Source of the DNA: Dyella_B sp035486915
Lineage (GTDB): Bacteria > Pseudomonadota > Gammaproteobacteria > Xanthomonadales > Rhodanobacteraceae
Length of the DNA: 53,819 nucleotides
Reading direction: 5' to 3'
Assembly: GCF_035486915.1 (NCBI RefSeq)
Contig: NZ_DATHMR010000102.1
Span: 1 to 53,819, forward strand
Below the pieces are notes generated by a model. It saw only the letters and a program-made list of their open reading frames with translations. It made no database searches and was not told the origin of the DNA. Shown in pieces: positions 15,805 through 25,289 of the stretch; position 1 is the first letter of the stretch; every line of letters begins with the position of its first letter. A program made the position numbers and the translations under genes.

Positions 15805-16230
15805 TCATCCGCCCGCCTGGATTGCCCTCACCAATGCACCGACGTCCTTCACTACGTTGGGCTGGTCGTTGGGATTGATCGGATGCGGCTCGAAAGTGGG
15901 GTTTGTGGATGGCGGTGTCACTCTTACGAAAGGCATGAGCAGATACATGGGTACGCGACGCGGATCGCCGTTCTCTGCCTGTTTCTGGAACATGCCCGCA
16001 AACGGATTGGGTTGCGTTGCAAACGCCCGCTCATCCCTCCAGATACTGGCATCGGTCGTGGCGACCTCCGAGGGGAGCCTCAGATTCAGCGGTTGATGAA
16101 CTGACGGTGCTGATGCGGTTTGTGAATCGCTCGCCTTTGCTGACGAGACGCTTGCGTTCTGAGCGCAAATCTGTCCGCTTGATGCAAGACCGACCAACCA
16201 TAATGCGAAGACTGCGGTTTTGCTTCCCAT
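15805..16230 (-). CDS. Secreted hypothetical protein
   Basis: This 141-aa protein starts MGSKTAVFALW and has a Sec signal peptide of about 24 residues ending near ICAQ. The mature part is polar and Pro/Ser-rich, with two conserved-looking stretches (WRDERAFATQPNPFAGMF and PMYLLMPFVRVTPPS). I know no domain for it. It is probably periplasmic. It converges with the cyclase gene and diverges from the hydroxylase-like gene at 16518. Confidence 0.6.
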   Translation of the reverse strand: MGSKTAVFALWLVGLASSGQICAQNASVSSAKASDSQTASAPSVHQPLNLRLPSEVATTDASIWRDERAFATQPNPFAGMFQKQAENGDPRRVPMYLLMPFVRVTPPSTNPTFEPHPINPNDQPNVVKDVGALVRAIQAGG

Positions 16231-16517
16231 GCCACTCTCCGTCGATGCATTCCATGTTTCCCGCGTGATGCATTATGCAGCGCAGCCACGCCCCATGCCC
16301 GATCATCATAAACGCAATCTTTTGCGAGCGCCTGACTGGCCGGTTACCTACGCGTCAACGGCACTATCGGGCACCCGTTTTATCTATTGGCGAGAGCTTT
16401 TTCACCGGCCTCGCTCCCCTGCAGCAGGACATATGACGCGCTCCGATGCCGGGCGCTACACTGAAATTGCCGGGGTAACGGTTTCTTGTACAAAACAGCG
16501 AGCGAGCATCACCACGC

Positions 16518-17198
16518 ATGAGCCTGTACGACCTGTTAGCCAACGCAGTACGCCGCCTCTACGATGCGCGCATCGACACGCCCCCGGTATTGGAGACCGG
16601 TACATACTTTCCAGGTGCAGCACGGTTTATTTCGGCATGGCTGGAGATTCGCGACGAAGCGCTTGCGCTTTCCGGCCGCATGCAATCGATACCGCGTTTC
16701 CATGAAATCATGCCGGCGCAGGCGGATATTTCGGCGAACGATGGAAAAGATTGGCGCCTGTTCGTCCTGAAGGTATACGGCGCCGAAGTCGACAAGAACA
16801 TGGCGGCATGCCCCAAGCTCGCCGAGTTGGTGTCCTCGACACCCGACGTCCTTTCCGCTTCGCTGTCGTTTCTCGCACCCCGAAAACATATTCCACGACA
16901 TCGCGGTCCGTTTCGCGGTGTGCTGCGTTATCAGCTGGGTCTTTCGGTTCCCCTCGATGCGCAAGGACGGCCCGCTGCCGTGCTGGCACTCAACGATGTG
17001 GAACATCGCGTGGGCGATGGTCAGCAGCTGCTGTGGGACGACACGTATCCGCACGAGGTGTGGAACAACAGCGATCAGATGCGCCTTGTGCTGCTGCTCG
17101 ATGTGCGTCGTCCTCATATGCCTTTCGATTTGCGCGTGCTTTCGCACGCATTGATTGCATCGGTGGGCATGGTCGCTCGCGTCCGCGGCTTGGCTTGA
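16518..17198 (+). CDS. Aspartyl/asparaginyl beta-hydroxylase-like protein
   Basis: This 226-aa protein matches the Asp/Asn hydroxylase (LpxO-like) fold of 2-oxoglutarate/Fe(II) dioxygenases. His128 in RHRGPFRGVLRYQLGL and His179 in PHEVWNNS fit the two iron-binding His residues, and Arg189 fits the 2-oxoglutarate-binding Arg. The length suits the stand-alone bacterial form. Bacterial relatives hydroxylate lipid A acyl chains (LpxO) or peptides and amino acids; the substrate here is unknown. LpxO proteins usually have an N-terminal membrane helix, which I do not see. Confidence 0.75.
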   Translation: MSLYDLLANAVRRLYDARIDTPPVLETGTYFPGAARFISAWLEIRDEALALSGRMQSIPRFHEIMPAQADISANDGKDWRLFVLKVYGAEVDKNMAACPKLAELVSSTPDVLSASLSFLAPRKHIPRHRGPFRGVLRYQLGLSVPLDAQGRPAAVLALNDVEHRVGDGQQLLWDDTYPHEVWNNSDQMRLVLLLDVRRPHMPFDLRVLSHALIASVGMVARVRGLA

Positions 17199-17769
17199 TC
17201 GTCGCAACGACGAGCACTTGGATGTGAAGAACGGTCGGATCGCCTGACGCAACCGGTTGTTTCGTTTCCGTTATCCGTAAAGCGGCGTGCCTGCGTCGAA
17301 CGCGGGGGCAAATTCCCTTTTCCCATAACAAAGCGCCGGTTGCGAACGTTTCGGCTACCGCGCCGTGCGGCACTTTCCTTAGCGTCGGCACCGAAATATG
17401 AGATGCCGCGCACGCTTTTTTGCTGAACGCGTGCAAGCCTCGTGAAGGTTTGTCGTTTGGACGGCCATTTATCGCGATCGTCTTCATGATGTGTAAGCAG
17501 GATGTAACAGTATTTATTTGCGAAAAGCACTGGACTAGGCGACCGCACCGGGCGCACCATCGACGTCCCCGGTACGCAAGCGGGGAGAAGTGGGAGCCCA
17601 ATCGAGTCAACGGAATCGCGGCGCGAGTGGCTGCGTCGGGCCTATGCGGCGGTTCGCTGATTTTCTAGTACTTACATGCAGAGAGGTAGTAGCGCGACGA
17701 TACGAAGTTCAGTTGGCCAATCAATCCATCACAGGGGGACTCGCTTTTTTCATCCATAGGGAGAGAAAC
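17199..17769. other. Intergenic region before the sedolisin gene
   Basis: About 570 bp with no convincing gene. The open frames on both strands lack ribosome sites and coding character. The last 200 bases must hold the promoter of the peptidase gene; no -35/-10 pair stands out clearly. Confidence 0.5.
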
Positions 17770-20076
17770 GTGAAAACCGAGCATGTGATGAGAGGTTTAT
17801 CGATCGCCGCAGCTGTTGCCGCGCTACCCTCGATTGCCCTGGCTTCAAATGCAAGTTCTGCGCTGGCCGGTCTCAATACGACCGAAGCGCCCCGTGTAAC
17901 GCAAACCGTCGACAACCGCGTGGTTTCCACGCTTGGCAATACCCATCTATCGCTTATCGGCTCATCGGTAGTCAGCGGCGCCGTCGCGGACTCCACACCG
18001 ATGAATCACATGCAACTGATTCTTCAACGCAGTGCGCTACGCACGGCGGCATTGGAATCGCTTACCGACGCGCTACACGATCCGTCGTCGGCGAAGTTTC
18101 ATCAGTGGATAACACCGGAACAATTCGGCACGAGCTTCGGCGTGGCCGACGCAGACATCGGCGCGGTGAAGACGTGGCTGCAATCGCAAGGCTTCACTGT
18201 CAATGGCGTGTATCCGAACAAGATGCAGATCGATTTCAGCGGCACGGCTGGACAAGTCAGGCAGGCGTTCCGCACGCAGGAAAATCACTACATCGTCAAT
18301 CATGTCAGTCACATCGCCAACGCTGGCGATATCAGCGTCCCTGCAGCGCTGAGCAGCGTGATCGTCGGCGTTGCCGGCCTCAACGACTTCCGGCCGCAAC
18401 CTCTGCATGTGGCACCGCAGGTAGCGCAATTCAGCAAATCGTCGAACAACTTCAAGATCCAACAGCCGGCAAGTAGCAAAGCCGGTACGCCGGGTAATCC
18501 GATGGTTAACTTCACTGGCGGAGTACGCGGATTCGTCCCCTACGACATGCAAACGATTTACAACACAAGCTCGTTGTATACGAGCGGCTTTACCGGCGCG
18601 GGCATCACGATTGCAGTGGTCGAGGATCAGGATATGGATCCGACCGACTGGCCCAACTTCGTCAGCCAGTTTGGCCTTGGCAGTTACGGCGGCACGTTTA
18701 CTCAATTCCAGCCGCAGTTGACCCCAAGTACGGGCAACTGTACCGATCCAGGCGGTGCCAATGCCGATGAGGAAAGCATCGAGACGGTGCTGGATTCGGA
18801 GTATTCCACGGCTATGGCACCGGGTGCCGCGATCTGGGTTGCGACATGCGCCGATTCAGATTCGTCGAACTTTTTCGGCGGCGTTTTCACCGCGGCGGAT
18901 AATCTGATCAACAACACGAATGCCGCAGGCAGACCGAATGTCATCAGCGCCAGTTACGGCTACGGTGAAGGCTTTACCGATACCCCAAGCAAGACCGCTA
19001 TCGATCTGATGTGGGCACAGGCAGATGCCGAAGGCATTTCGGTATTCGTGTCGACGGGCGATTCCGGTTCGAACCCGAGCTTCAATGGCTTCGTCATCAA
19101 CGATGCTGGCATCGATGCCAACTCGTTGGCTACGTCGCCAAACGATACGGGCGTGGGTGGATCGGACACCGCCGATATTCTCGACGGCACCACTAAGAAG
19201 TACTTCAACAGCACGCCGAATGCGGTATACGGTACGGCGAAATCCTACGTGCCGGAGATCACCTGGAACACCTCTTGCGGTAATACGGTAGCCGCCCAAA
19301 ATCTCGTCGGCCTGACGGCGTTGAAGTTCTGCAAGAACGCGTTGATCTACGACCCCAACGGCTACTACGTAACCTCTGAAAGTGGAAGTGGTGGTCCATC
19401 ATCCGTCGACGCAAAACCGTCCTGGCAACGCGTCGTGCATGGTGCCCCCAAAGACTTGTCGCGCGACCTGCCGGACGTTTCGCTGTTCGGTGGTTCGTAT
19501 GGCGGGTATTCGTGGGTGATTCTCTGCACGGGTCTGTATCCGTGCACACCTAACTTTGCCTCGCCAGTAGAACTGGTCGCCGGCACATCACTGTCTTCAC
19601 CGATGTTTGCGGGTATCCAGGCGTTGCTCGACCAAGGTCTGTACGCCGCTGGATCGTGGTCGCCCAATCAGGGCAATGCCGCACCGACGCTGTACGAGCT
19701 TGCACGCAATGAGTACGGCGGTGCAACGGGATCGGCGCCTTCTACGCTCGCGCAATGCGATTCCGATAACGGCACCAAGGGAACCAGCAAGTGCGTGTTC
19801 TACAACATCACGGCTGGCGGCAATTCCACACAGTGCATACAAGTGACAGAATTCGCGCAAGTCACGCCCGATTGCTACTTCTACGGAACGATCCAGAACT
19901 ATCTTGAAGCCTACGGTCCGACATTGGTGGGACTGACCTCAACCAGTGCGACGAAGTACAACAGCAACACCGCTGCATTTTCCTCACAGGCTGGCTGGAG
20001 TTTCGCAAACGGTCTGGGTTCGGTAAATGCCAACAACCTGTACTCGGCCTGGAAGAAATTCATGGGCCTGCCGTAA
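17770..20076 (+). CDS. Secreted S53 peptidase (sedolisin)
   Basis: This encodes 768 aa from the GTG at 17770, preceded by GGGAGAG; the frame extends to 17590 but without signal-like sequence. A Sec signal peptide (residues 1-26) is followed by a pro-kumamolisin activation domain (about 65-220) and the S53 catalytic domain (about 270-680). The catalytic Glu338 and Asp342 (ETVLD), the oxyanion Asp431 (STGDSGS) and the nucleophile Ser607 in GTSLSSP are all present. S53 enzymes are acid-active endopeptidases, so it is probably secreted for nutrient acquisition. A terminator follows. Confidence 0.93.
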   Translation: MKTEHVMRGLSIAAAVAALPSIALASNASSALAGLNTTEAPRVTQTVDNRVVSTLGNTHLSLIGSSVVSGAVADSTPMNHMQLILQRSALRTAALESLTDALHDPSSAKFHQWITPEQFGTSFGVADADIGAVKTWLQSQGFTVNGVYPNKMQIDFSGTAGQVRQAFRTQENHYIVNHVSHIANAGDISVPAALSSVIVGVAGLNDFRPQPLHVAPQVAQFSKSSNNFKIQQPASSKAGTPGNPMVNFTGGVRGFVPYDMQTIYNTSSLYTSGFTGAGITIAVVEDQDMDPTDWPNFVSQFGLGSYGGTFTQFQPQLTPSTGNCTDPGGANADEESIETVLDSEYSTAMAPGAAIWVATCADSDSSNFFGGVFTAADNLINNTNAAGRPNVISASYGYGEGFTDTPSKTAIDLMWAQADAEGISVFVSTGDSGSNPSFNGFVINDAGIDANSLATSPNDTGVGGSDTADILDGTTKKYFNSTPNAVYGTAKSYVPEITWNTSCGNTVAAQNLVGLTALKFCKNALIYDPNGYYVTSESGSGGPSSVDAKPSWQRVVHGAPKDLSRDLPDVSLFGGSYGGYSWVILCTGLYPCTPNFASPVELVAGTSLSSPMFAGIQALLDQGLYAAGSWSPNQGNAAPTLYELARNEYGGATGSAPSTLAQCDSDNGTKGTSKCVFYNITAGGNSTQCIQVTEFAQVTPDCYFYGTIQNYLEAYGPTLVGLTSTSATKYNSNTAAFSSQAGWSFANGLGSVNANNLYSAWKKFMGLP

Positions 20077-20098
20077 TCGGCTGAGTTTTGTGTTCTGT

Positions 20099-20130
20099 CC
20101 CCTGGCAGCGCCAGCTGCCGGGGGATTTTT
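20099..20130 (+). terminator. Rho-independent terminator of the peptidase gene
   Basis: CCCC-T-GGCAGC pairs with GCTGCC-G-GGGG around a 4-base loop and is followed by ATTTTT, 22 bases after the stop. Confidence 0.88.
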
Positions 20131-20229
20131 ATGTCGATCGCAACGTTCGGATATTACGTTCTTCAACGAAACGTGCATGCTGACCATGGGATAAGCTCTT
20201 TTATCCCCTCCCCGTGGTACGAATTTTAA

Positions 20230-21621
20230 GTGGATCAGCCATCGGCCCGTCATAGCGTTGCTCGAGTAACGACCGCCGCGAGTTTCGGTTTTGCATTGGT
20301 GCAGCTGGATGTCACCATCGTGAACGTTGCTCTGCCGCGTATTGCCACGGATTTGCACACCGGTGTCGCGGGCCTGCAGTGGGTGGTTGATGCTTACGCG
20401 CTGGCGTTTGCGGTGCTGTTGCTCAGTCTTGGTTATCTGGGCGATAGACTTGGCGCGCGCAAAGTCTTTCTCGGCGGCATGCTGGCGTTTGCGCTTGCCT
20501 CCGTGTTGTGTGGCTGCGCCACAAATGCGGCGATGCTGATTGTCGGACGTATGCTGCAGGGTGTTGGCGCCGCCGCGATGCTGCCGTGCTCGCTGGCTTT
20601 GCTCAGTCATGCCACGGCACACGAACATGCATTGCGAGCACGCGCTGTCGGCTGGTGGACCGCAGCTGGAAGCATTTCGATTGCAGCCGGGCCGATTATC
20701 GGCGGCGTGCTGATGAGCATGACTACATGGCGCAGTATTTTCTTCGTCAACGTACCGGTTTGCGCGGTTGGTATATGGCTCGCGCTGCGCGTGCCGGAAT
20801 CGGAACTCAAAACCAAGCGTGGGCGTTTCGATCTACCCGGACAATTGCTGGCGATCCTCGCATTGACGGGATTGACGATGACGGTGATTGAAGTTCACCC
20901 GCTGGGCGTGATGCATCCTTTGGTGCTCGCTTGCATCGCCGCCGTGCTTGTCGCGACTCCCTTGTTCTTGTGGGTCGAATCACGCAGCGCCGCACCGATG
21001 TTGCCGCTGCGATTTTTCAAGGCACCCGGTTTCGGTGTCGCCGTGATCTACGGTGTCGTCGTCAACATGACGTATTACGGCGTCGTGTTTCTGTTGAGCC
21101 TGTATCTTCAGCGCGTGCATGGCTACAGCGCCTTGCGCACCGGACTTGCGTACCTGCCGCTCACCGCCACGTTTTTCGGGGTAAATATATTCAGCGGCTG
21201 GCTGGTGGGTCGCATGGGCGCGCGCTGGCCCATGGTGCTTGGGGCGCTGATCGATGGTGCAGGCTTTGCGCTCTTTCTGCTGCTGGGCGCATCGAGTCCC
21301 TATTTATTGATGTTGCCGGCATTCGCACTGCTGCCTGCCGGCATGGGGCTGGGCGTTCCGGCCATGACGACCACGGTGCTGTCGGCAGTGGAAAAGCATG
21401 CGGCGGGCACCGCGTCGGGTGTGCTTAACGCAGCGCGTCAGGCCGCCGGTGCCGTGGGTGTCGCATTATTCGGTGCACTGGCGGGCGATCGCAACGATCT
21501 GATCGTTGGTGGCCTTCATACTTCGGCCATCATTTCTGTTGCGTTGTTGCTTGTTGCTGCGATGCTCGCGTTTATTTACATCTCCTCCGCGCATCCGGCT
21601 GCGCCGCATCGATCCAAGTAG
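20230..21621 (+). CDS. MFS transporter, DHA2 (14-helix) drug exporter type
   Basis: This 463-aa inner-membrane protein starts at a GTG with a weak ribosome site. It shows the 14-helix DHA2 pattern: motif in helix 1 (QLDVTIVNVALPRI), motif A-like loop GYLGDRLGARK (about 73-83), GRMLQGVGAAAMLP in helix 4, and motif C (GPIIGGVL). It probably exports drugs or metabolites by proton antiport. Its 3' end overlaps the convergent monooxygenase gene by 50 bases, and the TetR/monooxygenase unit beyond suggests a shared detoxification role. Confidence 0.88.
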   Translation: MDQPSARHSVARVTTAASFGFALVQLDVTIVNVALPRIATDLHTGVAGLQWVVDAYALAFAVLLLSLGYLGDRLGARKVFLGGMLAFALASVLCGCATNAAMLIVGRMLQGVGAAAMLPCSLALLSHATAHEHALRARAVGWWTAAGSISIAAGPIIGGVLMSMTTWRSIFFVNVPVCAVGIWLALRVPESELKTKRGRFDLPGQLLAILALTGLTMTVIEVHPLGVMHPLVLACIAAVLVATPLFLWVESRSAAPMLPLRFFKAPGFGVAVIYGVVVNMTYYGVVFLLSLYLQRVHGYSALRTGLAYLPLTATFFGVNIFSGWLVGRMGARWPMVLGALIDGAGFALFLLLGASSPYLLMLPAFALLPAGMGLGVPAMTTTVLSAVEKHAAGTASGVLNAARQAAGAVGVALFGALAGDRNDLIVGGLHTSAIISVALLLVAAMLAFIYISSAHPAAPHRSK

Positions 21622-23152
21622 GAGCTGCGGCTTTAGCGAGATAGGCAAGTGCGGCCGGCGACGTTTTCTCTTCCGTCACCATGCCGATGTAGCCGTCGGG
21701 ACGAATGATCACCAGCGTGTCGTTGTGGATGTCGTAGTTGCGTGCGGCGTGCTTTGCCTGGTCATGCCATCCCGGCACCGCATCGCTTTCTTCAGATTCG
21801 CGAATGACGAAGCTTTTAACTGTGTCTCCGTGGTGTTCTTGGATGTCGGCGATCACGCTGTCCCAACCTTCTCCGAACGCGAGTAGGGTGATGTGCGTGC
21901 CGCGAATCAGATCGAACAGGCGATGCGTTTCGCCGTTCATCTGTAAACCCGGTGCATCCGGCGCGCGATCGCCGGCCTGGATCTTGCCGGCATTCGTTCG
22001 CAAATCCTGCGCCAGCCGATGTCCGCGGTAGTTGATGCCCAGCTGGAACGTTTCGGCACCGCGCGGTCCGGCGATGTGTTTTGCTTTTACTGCTTGCGCC
22101 AACAGCGCGTTGGAGATGCCAAGCACCCATGCCGCGACGGGTAATCGTTCTTCCTCATAGGTATCCAACAGTGCGGCATCGGCGCCTGCGACGACGGCAG
22201 CGAGTTTCCAGCCAAGGTTGTACGCGTCCTGGATGCCGGTATTCATGCCCTGCCCACCTGCGGGCGAATGCACATGCGCCGCATCGCCGGCGAGGAAAGC
22301 ACGACCGACGCGATAACGATCGACCATGCGAACGTTCGCGCGCCAAAACGACATCCACGTGGCGTCATGCAGACGGATGTCGCTGCCTTTCGTGCGCCTA
22401 TCCAGAATTTCCTGGAATACCTGTAACGATGGTTCGGTCGGTGCATCCGGACTCAACGATGCCTGGAATTGAAACGTATCCGTGCCGGGCAGCGGTGCAA
22501 GCGCGACGACGCCGTCCTCGCTGCGCCACGCATGCCAGAACTCACGATCGATGCCGGTAGCTCTGACGTCGCCGACGAACATGCGATGTGTTTCGAGCGT
22601 TTCGCCAATGAAATCGACGCCCAGCATGCGACGCGTTTTGCTTCGCCCTCCATCGCATGCGACCAGCCAGTTTGCGCGCACCGTTTGCGCTGTGCCGTTG
22701 CGCATCAGCGTCGCGGTGACGCCCGTTTCGTCCTGCACGAGATCTTCGAGCGATGTCGCCAGTTCCACGCGTCCGCCCCATTGGGCCAGTCGCTCGCGCA
22801 GAATGGTCTCGACGCGCCACTGGGGAATCATCAGCGGCGAACCATAAGGCGCGGCGGACGTAGGCTGCTGTCCTTCATAGAGATCGTGATCCTCGATGCT
22901 GCCGTCGACATCGTGAAAGCGCATCGGCACGTGGAAGCGGCCGCCAGCCAGGATGCGGTCCACCACCCCCAAGTCATCGAATACTTCCAGCGAACGGGGT
23001 TGCAGCCCTTTGCCACGGGAGGCGACCGATGGCTGCGGCAGCGCATCGATCAGGCGAAAAGCCACGTTCCGGCGCGCCAGTTCGCAGGCCAGAACGAGGC
23101 CTGTTGGGCCGGCGCCGGCGATCAGGACATCTATAGATGTGTTGGGGCTCAT
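21572..23152 (-). CDS. FAD-dependent aromatic monooxygenase
   Basis: This encodes 526 aa from the ATG at 23152, with GAGGTGA upstream; a GTG at 23161 lies inside that ribosome site and is less likely. It is a class A flavoprotein hydroxylase (PheA/TfdB/MhpA type). The FAD-binding GAGPTGL motif is near residue 12, a DG motif is in ACDGGRSKTRR, and GDAAHVHSPAGGQGMNTG lies near residues 285-302. The C-terminal thioredoxin-like domain (about 380-520) is typical of phenol hydroxylases. It hydroxylates an aromatic substrate using NAD(P)H and O2. It is divergent from its likely TetR regulator. Confidence 0.9.
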   Translation of the reverse strand: MSPNTSIDVLIAGAGPTGLVLACELARRNVAFRLIDALPQPSVASRGKGLQPRSLEVFDDLGVVDRILAGGRFHVPMRFHDVDGSIEDHDLYEGQQPTSAAPYGSPLMIPQWRVETILRERLAQWGGRVELATSLEDLVQDETGVTATLMRNGTAQTVRANWLVACDGGRSKTRRMLGVDFIGETLETHRMFVGDVRATGIDREFWHAWRSEDGVVALAPLPGTDTFQFQASLSPDAPTEPSLQVFQEILDRRTKGSDIRLHDATWMSFWRANVRMVDRYRVGRAFLAGDAAHVHSPAGGQGMNTGIQDAYNLGWKLAAVVAGADAALLDTYEEERLPVAAWVLGISNALLAQAVKAKHIAGPRGAETFQLGINYRGHRLAQDLRTNAGKIQAGDRAPDAPGLQMNGETHRLFDLIRGTHITLLAFGEGWDSVIADIQEHHGDTVKSFVIRESEESDAVPGWHDQAKHAARNYDIHNDTLVIIRPDGYIGMVTEEKTSPAALAYLAKAAAPTWIDAAQPDARRRCK

Positions 23153-23161
23153 GGCGCTCAC

Positions 23162-23182
23162 CTCTCTAACGTTGTTAGGGAG
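23162..23182. promoter_or_regulatory. TetR operator 1
   Basis: A near-perfect palindrome, CTAAC-GTT-GTTAG (23166-23178) with further matching outer bases, sits directly before the monooxygenase start codon. It is closely related to the palindrome at 23206-23222. A regulator bound here would block the monooxygenase promoter or leader. Confidence 0.7.
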
Positions 23183-23205
23183 TATTCTATAACACGGTTA
23201 GAGAC

Positions 23206-23222
23206 CTCTTACAACGTTAGAG
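23206..23222. promoter_or_regulatory. TetR operator 2
   Basis: CTCTTAC-AAC-GTTAGAG is a 7-3-7 palindrome with one mismatch, just upstream of the tetR gene. It shares the CTCTAAC/GTTAGAG half site and 3-base spacing with operator 1. A further GTTAGAG half site lies between them near 23197. This fits autorepression plus control of the divergent gene. Confidence 0.7.
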
Positions 23223-23241
23223 AACGGACGGAGACACTGGA

Positions 23242-23880
23242 ATGCGGGTAGGTCGGGAGCCAGTGGTGCGCGCGGGCCTGAAATTGCTGGACGAAGGCGG
23301 TCTGGAGGGCCTCACGCTGCGGGCGATTGCCGCAGAACTGGGCGTCAGGGCGCCCACGCTCTACTGGCGCTTCAAAAACAAGCAGGACCTGGTGGATGAA
23401 ATGGCCAGCTACGTGCTGGTTGAATCGACCAAGGCGCTGGAAGCCCATCCTCAACCCGCGACTTGGCAGGCATGGGTGCTGGCTTACGCACATGGCCTGC
23501 GCAACACCTTGTTGCGCTACCGCGACGGCGCGCGGATGGTTTCAGGCTCCCGCCTGACCGATACGCGTGTGTACGCCTCGATGGAACGCGCATTGGAAAT
23601 GTTTCAAAGCAATGGGATTGCGCCTTCCGATGCCGCGATGTGCCTGGCGACGATGTACAGCTATGTCATCGGCTTCACCATCGAACAGCAGGCGGTGCTG
23701 TCGCCCAAAGGGGAGCGCGATCCGCGTTATGCGCTCTCAACGCGCGAAGAGAGGGTGGATGCCGCGCGCTATCCGCTGTCGCGCAGCATCGGCCCGGATG
23801 TATTCGACAATTATGACGAGCGCTTCGAACGCGGCGTGCACGTTATTACGACTGGTTTCGCGCAGGAATTGGCGGTCTAG
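23242..23880 (+). CDS. TetR/AcrR family repressor
   Basis: This 212-aa regulator has an N-terminal helix-turn-helix (about residues 20-60, RAIAAELGVRAPTLYWRFKNKQDLVDEM) and a TetR_C-like ligand domain of the class seen in TetR proper. GGAG precedes the ATG. It is transcribed divergently from the FAD monooxygenase, with two matching operators in the 89-bp gap, so it most likely represses that gene and itself until a hydrophobic or aromatic ligand binds. Confidence 0.92.
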   Translation: MRVGREPVVRAGLKLLDEGGLEGLTLRAIAAELGVRAPTLYWRFKNKQDLVDEMASYVLVESTKALEAHPQPATWQAWVLAYAHGLRNTLLRYRDGARMVSGSRLTDTRVYASMERALEMFQSNGIAPSDAAMCLATMYSYVIGFTIEQQAVLSPKGERDPRYALSTREERVDAARYPLSRSIGPDVFDNYDERFERGVHVITTGFAQELAV

Positions 23881-23968
23881 ACGAGCTATGCCTGCGCGAC
23901 TAGGGATCGCCACGGCACTGTAACCTGCACGCATCAACCTGCCCGCACTGCCGAATCGGCTGCTGCGG

Positions 23969-25270
23969 GTGGGTTTTGTGTCGTTTCTATCGGATCTTCG
24001 TCGCCACCCCATGGCGATCAATCTTCTGGCCGGTTCGGCGGCATTTCTGGCCTATGCGTCGATGTACGCCTTTCGCAAGCCGTTTACGGCGGCGTCATTC
24101 GAAGGTATGCATGTCGCCGGCATCGATTACAAAGTGTGGCTGGTGATCGCGCAGGTGATGGGTTACATGCTGAGCAAGGTGCGCGGCATCACCTGGATTG
24201 CGGAAATACAGCGCCAAAGGCGTGCGCGCACGCTCGCGGGATTGATTGGTTTTTCGTGGCTGGCGCTGCTTGGCTTCGCGTCGATTCCTGCACCGTGGAA
24301 TATCCCGTTCCTGTTTCTCAACGGATTGCCGCTGGGCATGGTGTGGGGCGTGATCTTCGGTTATCTGGAAGGCCGGCGCGGCACGGAGATGATGGGTGCA
24401 CTGATGTGCGCCAGCTTTATCGTGGGTTCGGGCGTGGTGAAAACCGTGGGTACCTGGCTGATGGTGCGTTGGCACGTCAGCGAGTTCTGGATGCCATTCG
24501 CCACGGGCATGTTGTTCATTGCGCCGTTGTGTCTAGCTACATGGATTCTGGAACACTTACCCGCGCCGGATGCTGCAGACATTGCCGCGCGCAATACGCG
24601 TGTGCCGATGGACGCCGCCACGCGCCGCGCGTTTCTCGCGCGTTTTCTGCCGGGCATTGCGATGATCGTGATGGCTTACGTTGCGCTCACCGTCACGCGC
24701 GATTTCCGCGATAACTTCGCCGCCGAAATCTGGAGCGATCTGGGCCGTGGCGGCGACGCATCTGTATTCACCGAAACGGAAGTGCCGATTGCGATTGCCG
24801 TATTGATCCTCACTGCGTTGACGATGTTTGTGCGCGACAACCTGAAGGCACTGATGCTCAATCACGTATTGATTTTCGGCGGCTTTGCGATCGCCGTATT
24901 GTCGACGTGGATGCACAGCCGCGGATTGATCGACCCGGTGGGCTGGATCGGTCTGAGCGGTTTTGGTTTATATCTCGCGTACGTCCCCTATAACGCCACG
25001 TTCTTCGAACGCATGCTGGCGACGTTTCGCGTAACGGGCAACGTCGGTTTCATCATGTACATCGCCGACAGCAGCGGTTACATGGGGAGCGTCGTGGTGA
25101 TTCTGGTGAAGGAATTCGGCGGCATGCATCTGTCGTGGGCATCGTTCTACGCCGACACGGTGATGACGCTGTCGGGCATCGGCATGCTGATCACGTTGGT
25201 CTCTGCGTTGTATTTCCACGACAAAGCGCGGCGTGCGAAAGCACCTTCGGCGGTACCCGCCGCGGCGTGA
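23969..25270 (+). CDS. DUF5690 family MFS-like membrane protein
   Basis: This 433-aa protein has about twelve transmembrane helices. The start is a GTG at 23969, with the next in-frame Met at the MAINLLAG segment. The helix-1 region (FLAYASMYAFRKPFTAA) resembles the first helix and loop of the organophosphate:phosphate antiporter branch of MFS (GlpT/UhpT), which fits the placement of DUF5690 near that superfamily. Function is undetermined. It lies close to the phn cluster, separated only by the convergent DUF899 gene, so phosphonate or phosphate-ester import is a reasonable hypothesis but not shown. Confidence 0.75.
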   Translation: MGFVSFLSDLRRHPMAINLLAGSAAFLAYASMYAFRKPFTAASFEGMHVAGIDYKVWLVIAQVMGYMLSKVRGITWIAEIQRQRRARTLAGLIGFSWLALLGFASIPAPWNIPFLFLNGLPLGMVWGVIFGYLEGRRGTEMMGALMCASFIVGSGVVKTVGTWLMVRWHVSEFWMPFATGMLFIAPLCLATWILEHLPAPDAADIAARNTRVPMDAATRRAFLARFLPGIAMIVMAYVALTVTRDFRDNFAAEIWSDLGRGGDASVFTETEVPIAIAVLILTALTMFVRDNLKALMLNHVLIFGGFAIAVLSTWMHSRGLIDPVGWIGLSGFGLYLAYVPYNATFFERMLATFRVTGNVGFIMYIADSSGYMGSVVVILVKEFGGMHLSWASFYADTVMTLSGIGMLITLVSALYFHDKARRAKAPSAVPAAA

Positions 25271-25289
25271 TGCGTTTACGCGGTAACGA

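Noticed and set aside
16990..17610. 206-codon minus-strand frame near the hydroxylase-like gene
   Set aside because: Lies partly opposite a clear gene and partly in a gap; no ribosome site, and its sequence is Arg-rich with no domain.
22469..23251. 260-codon plus-strand frame opposite the FAD monooxygenase
   Set aside because: Antisense shadow that also runs across the regulatory gap.
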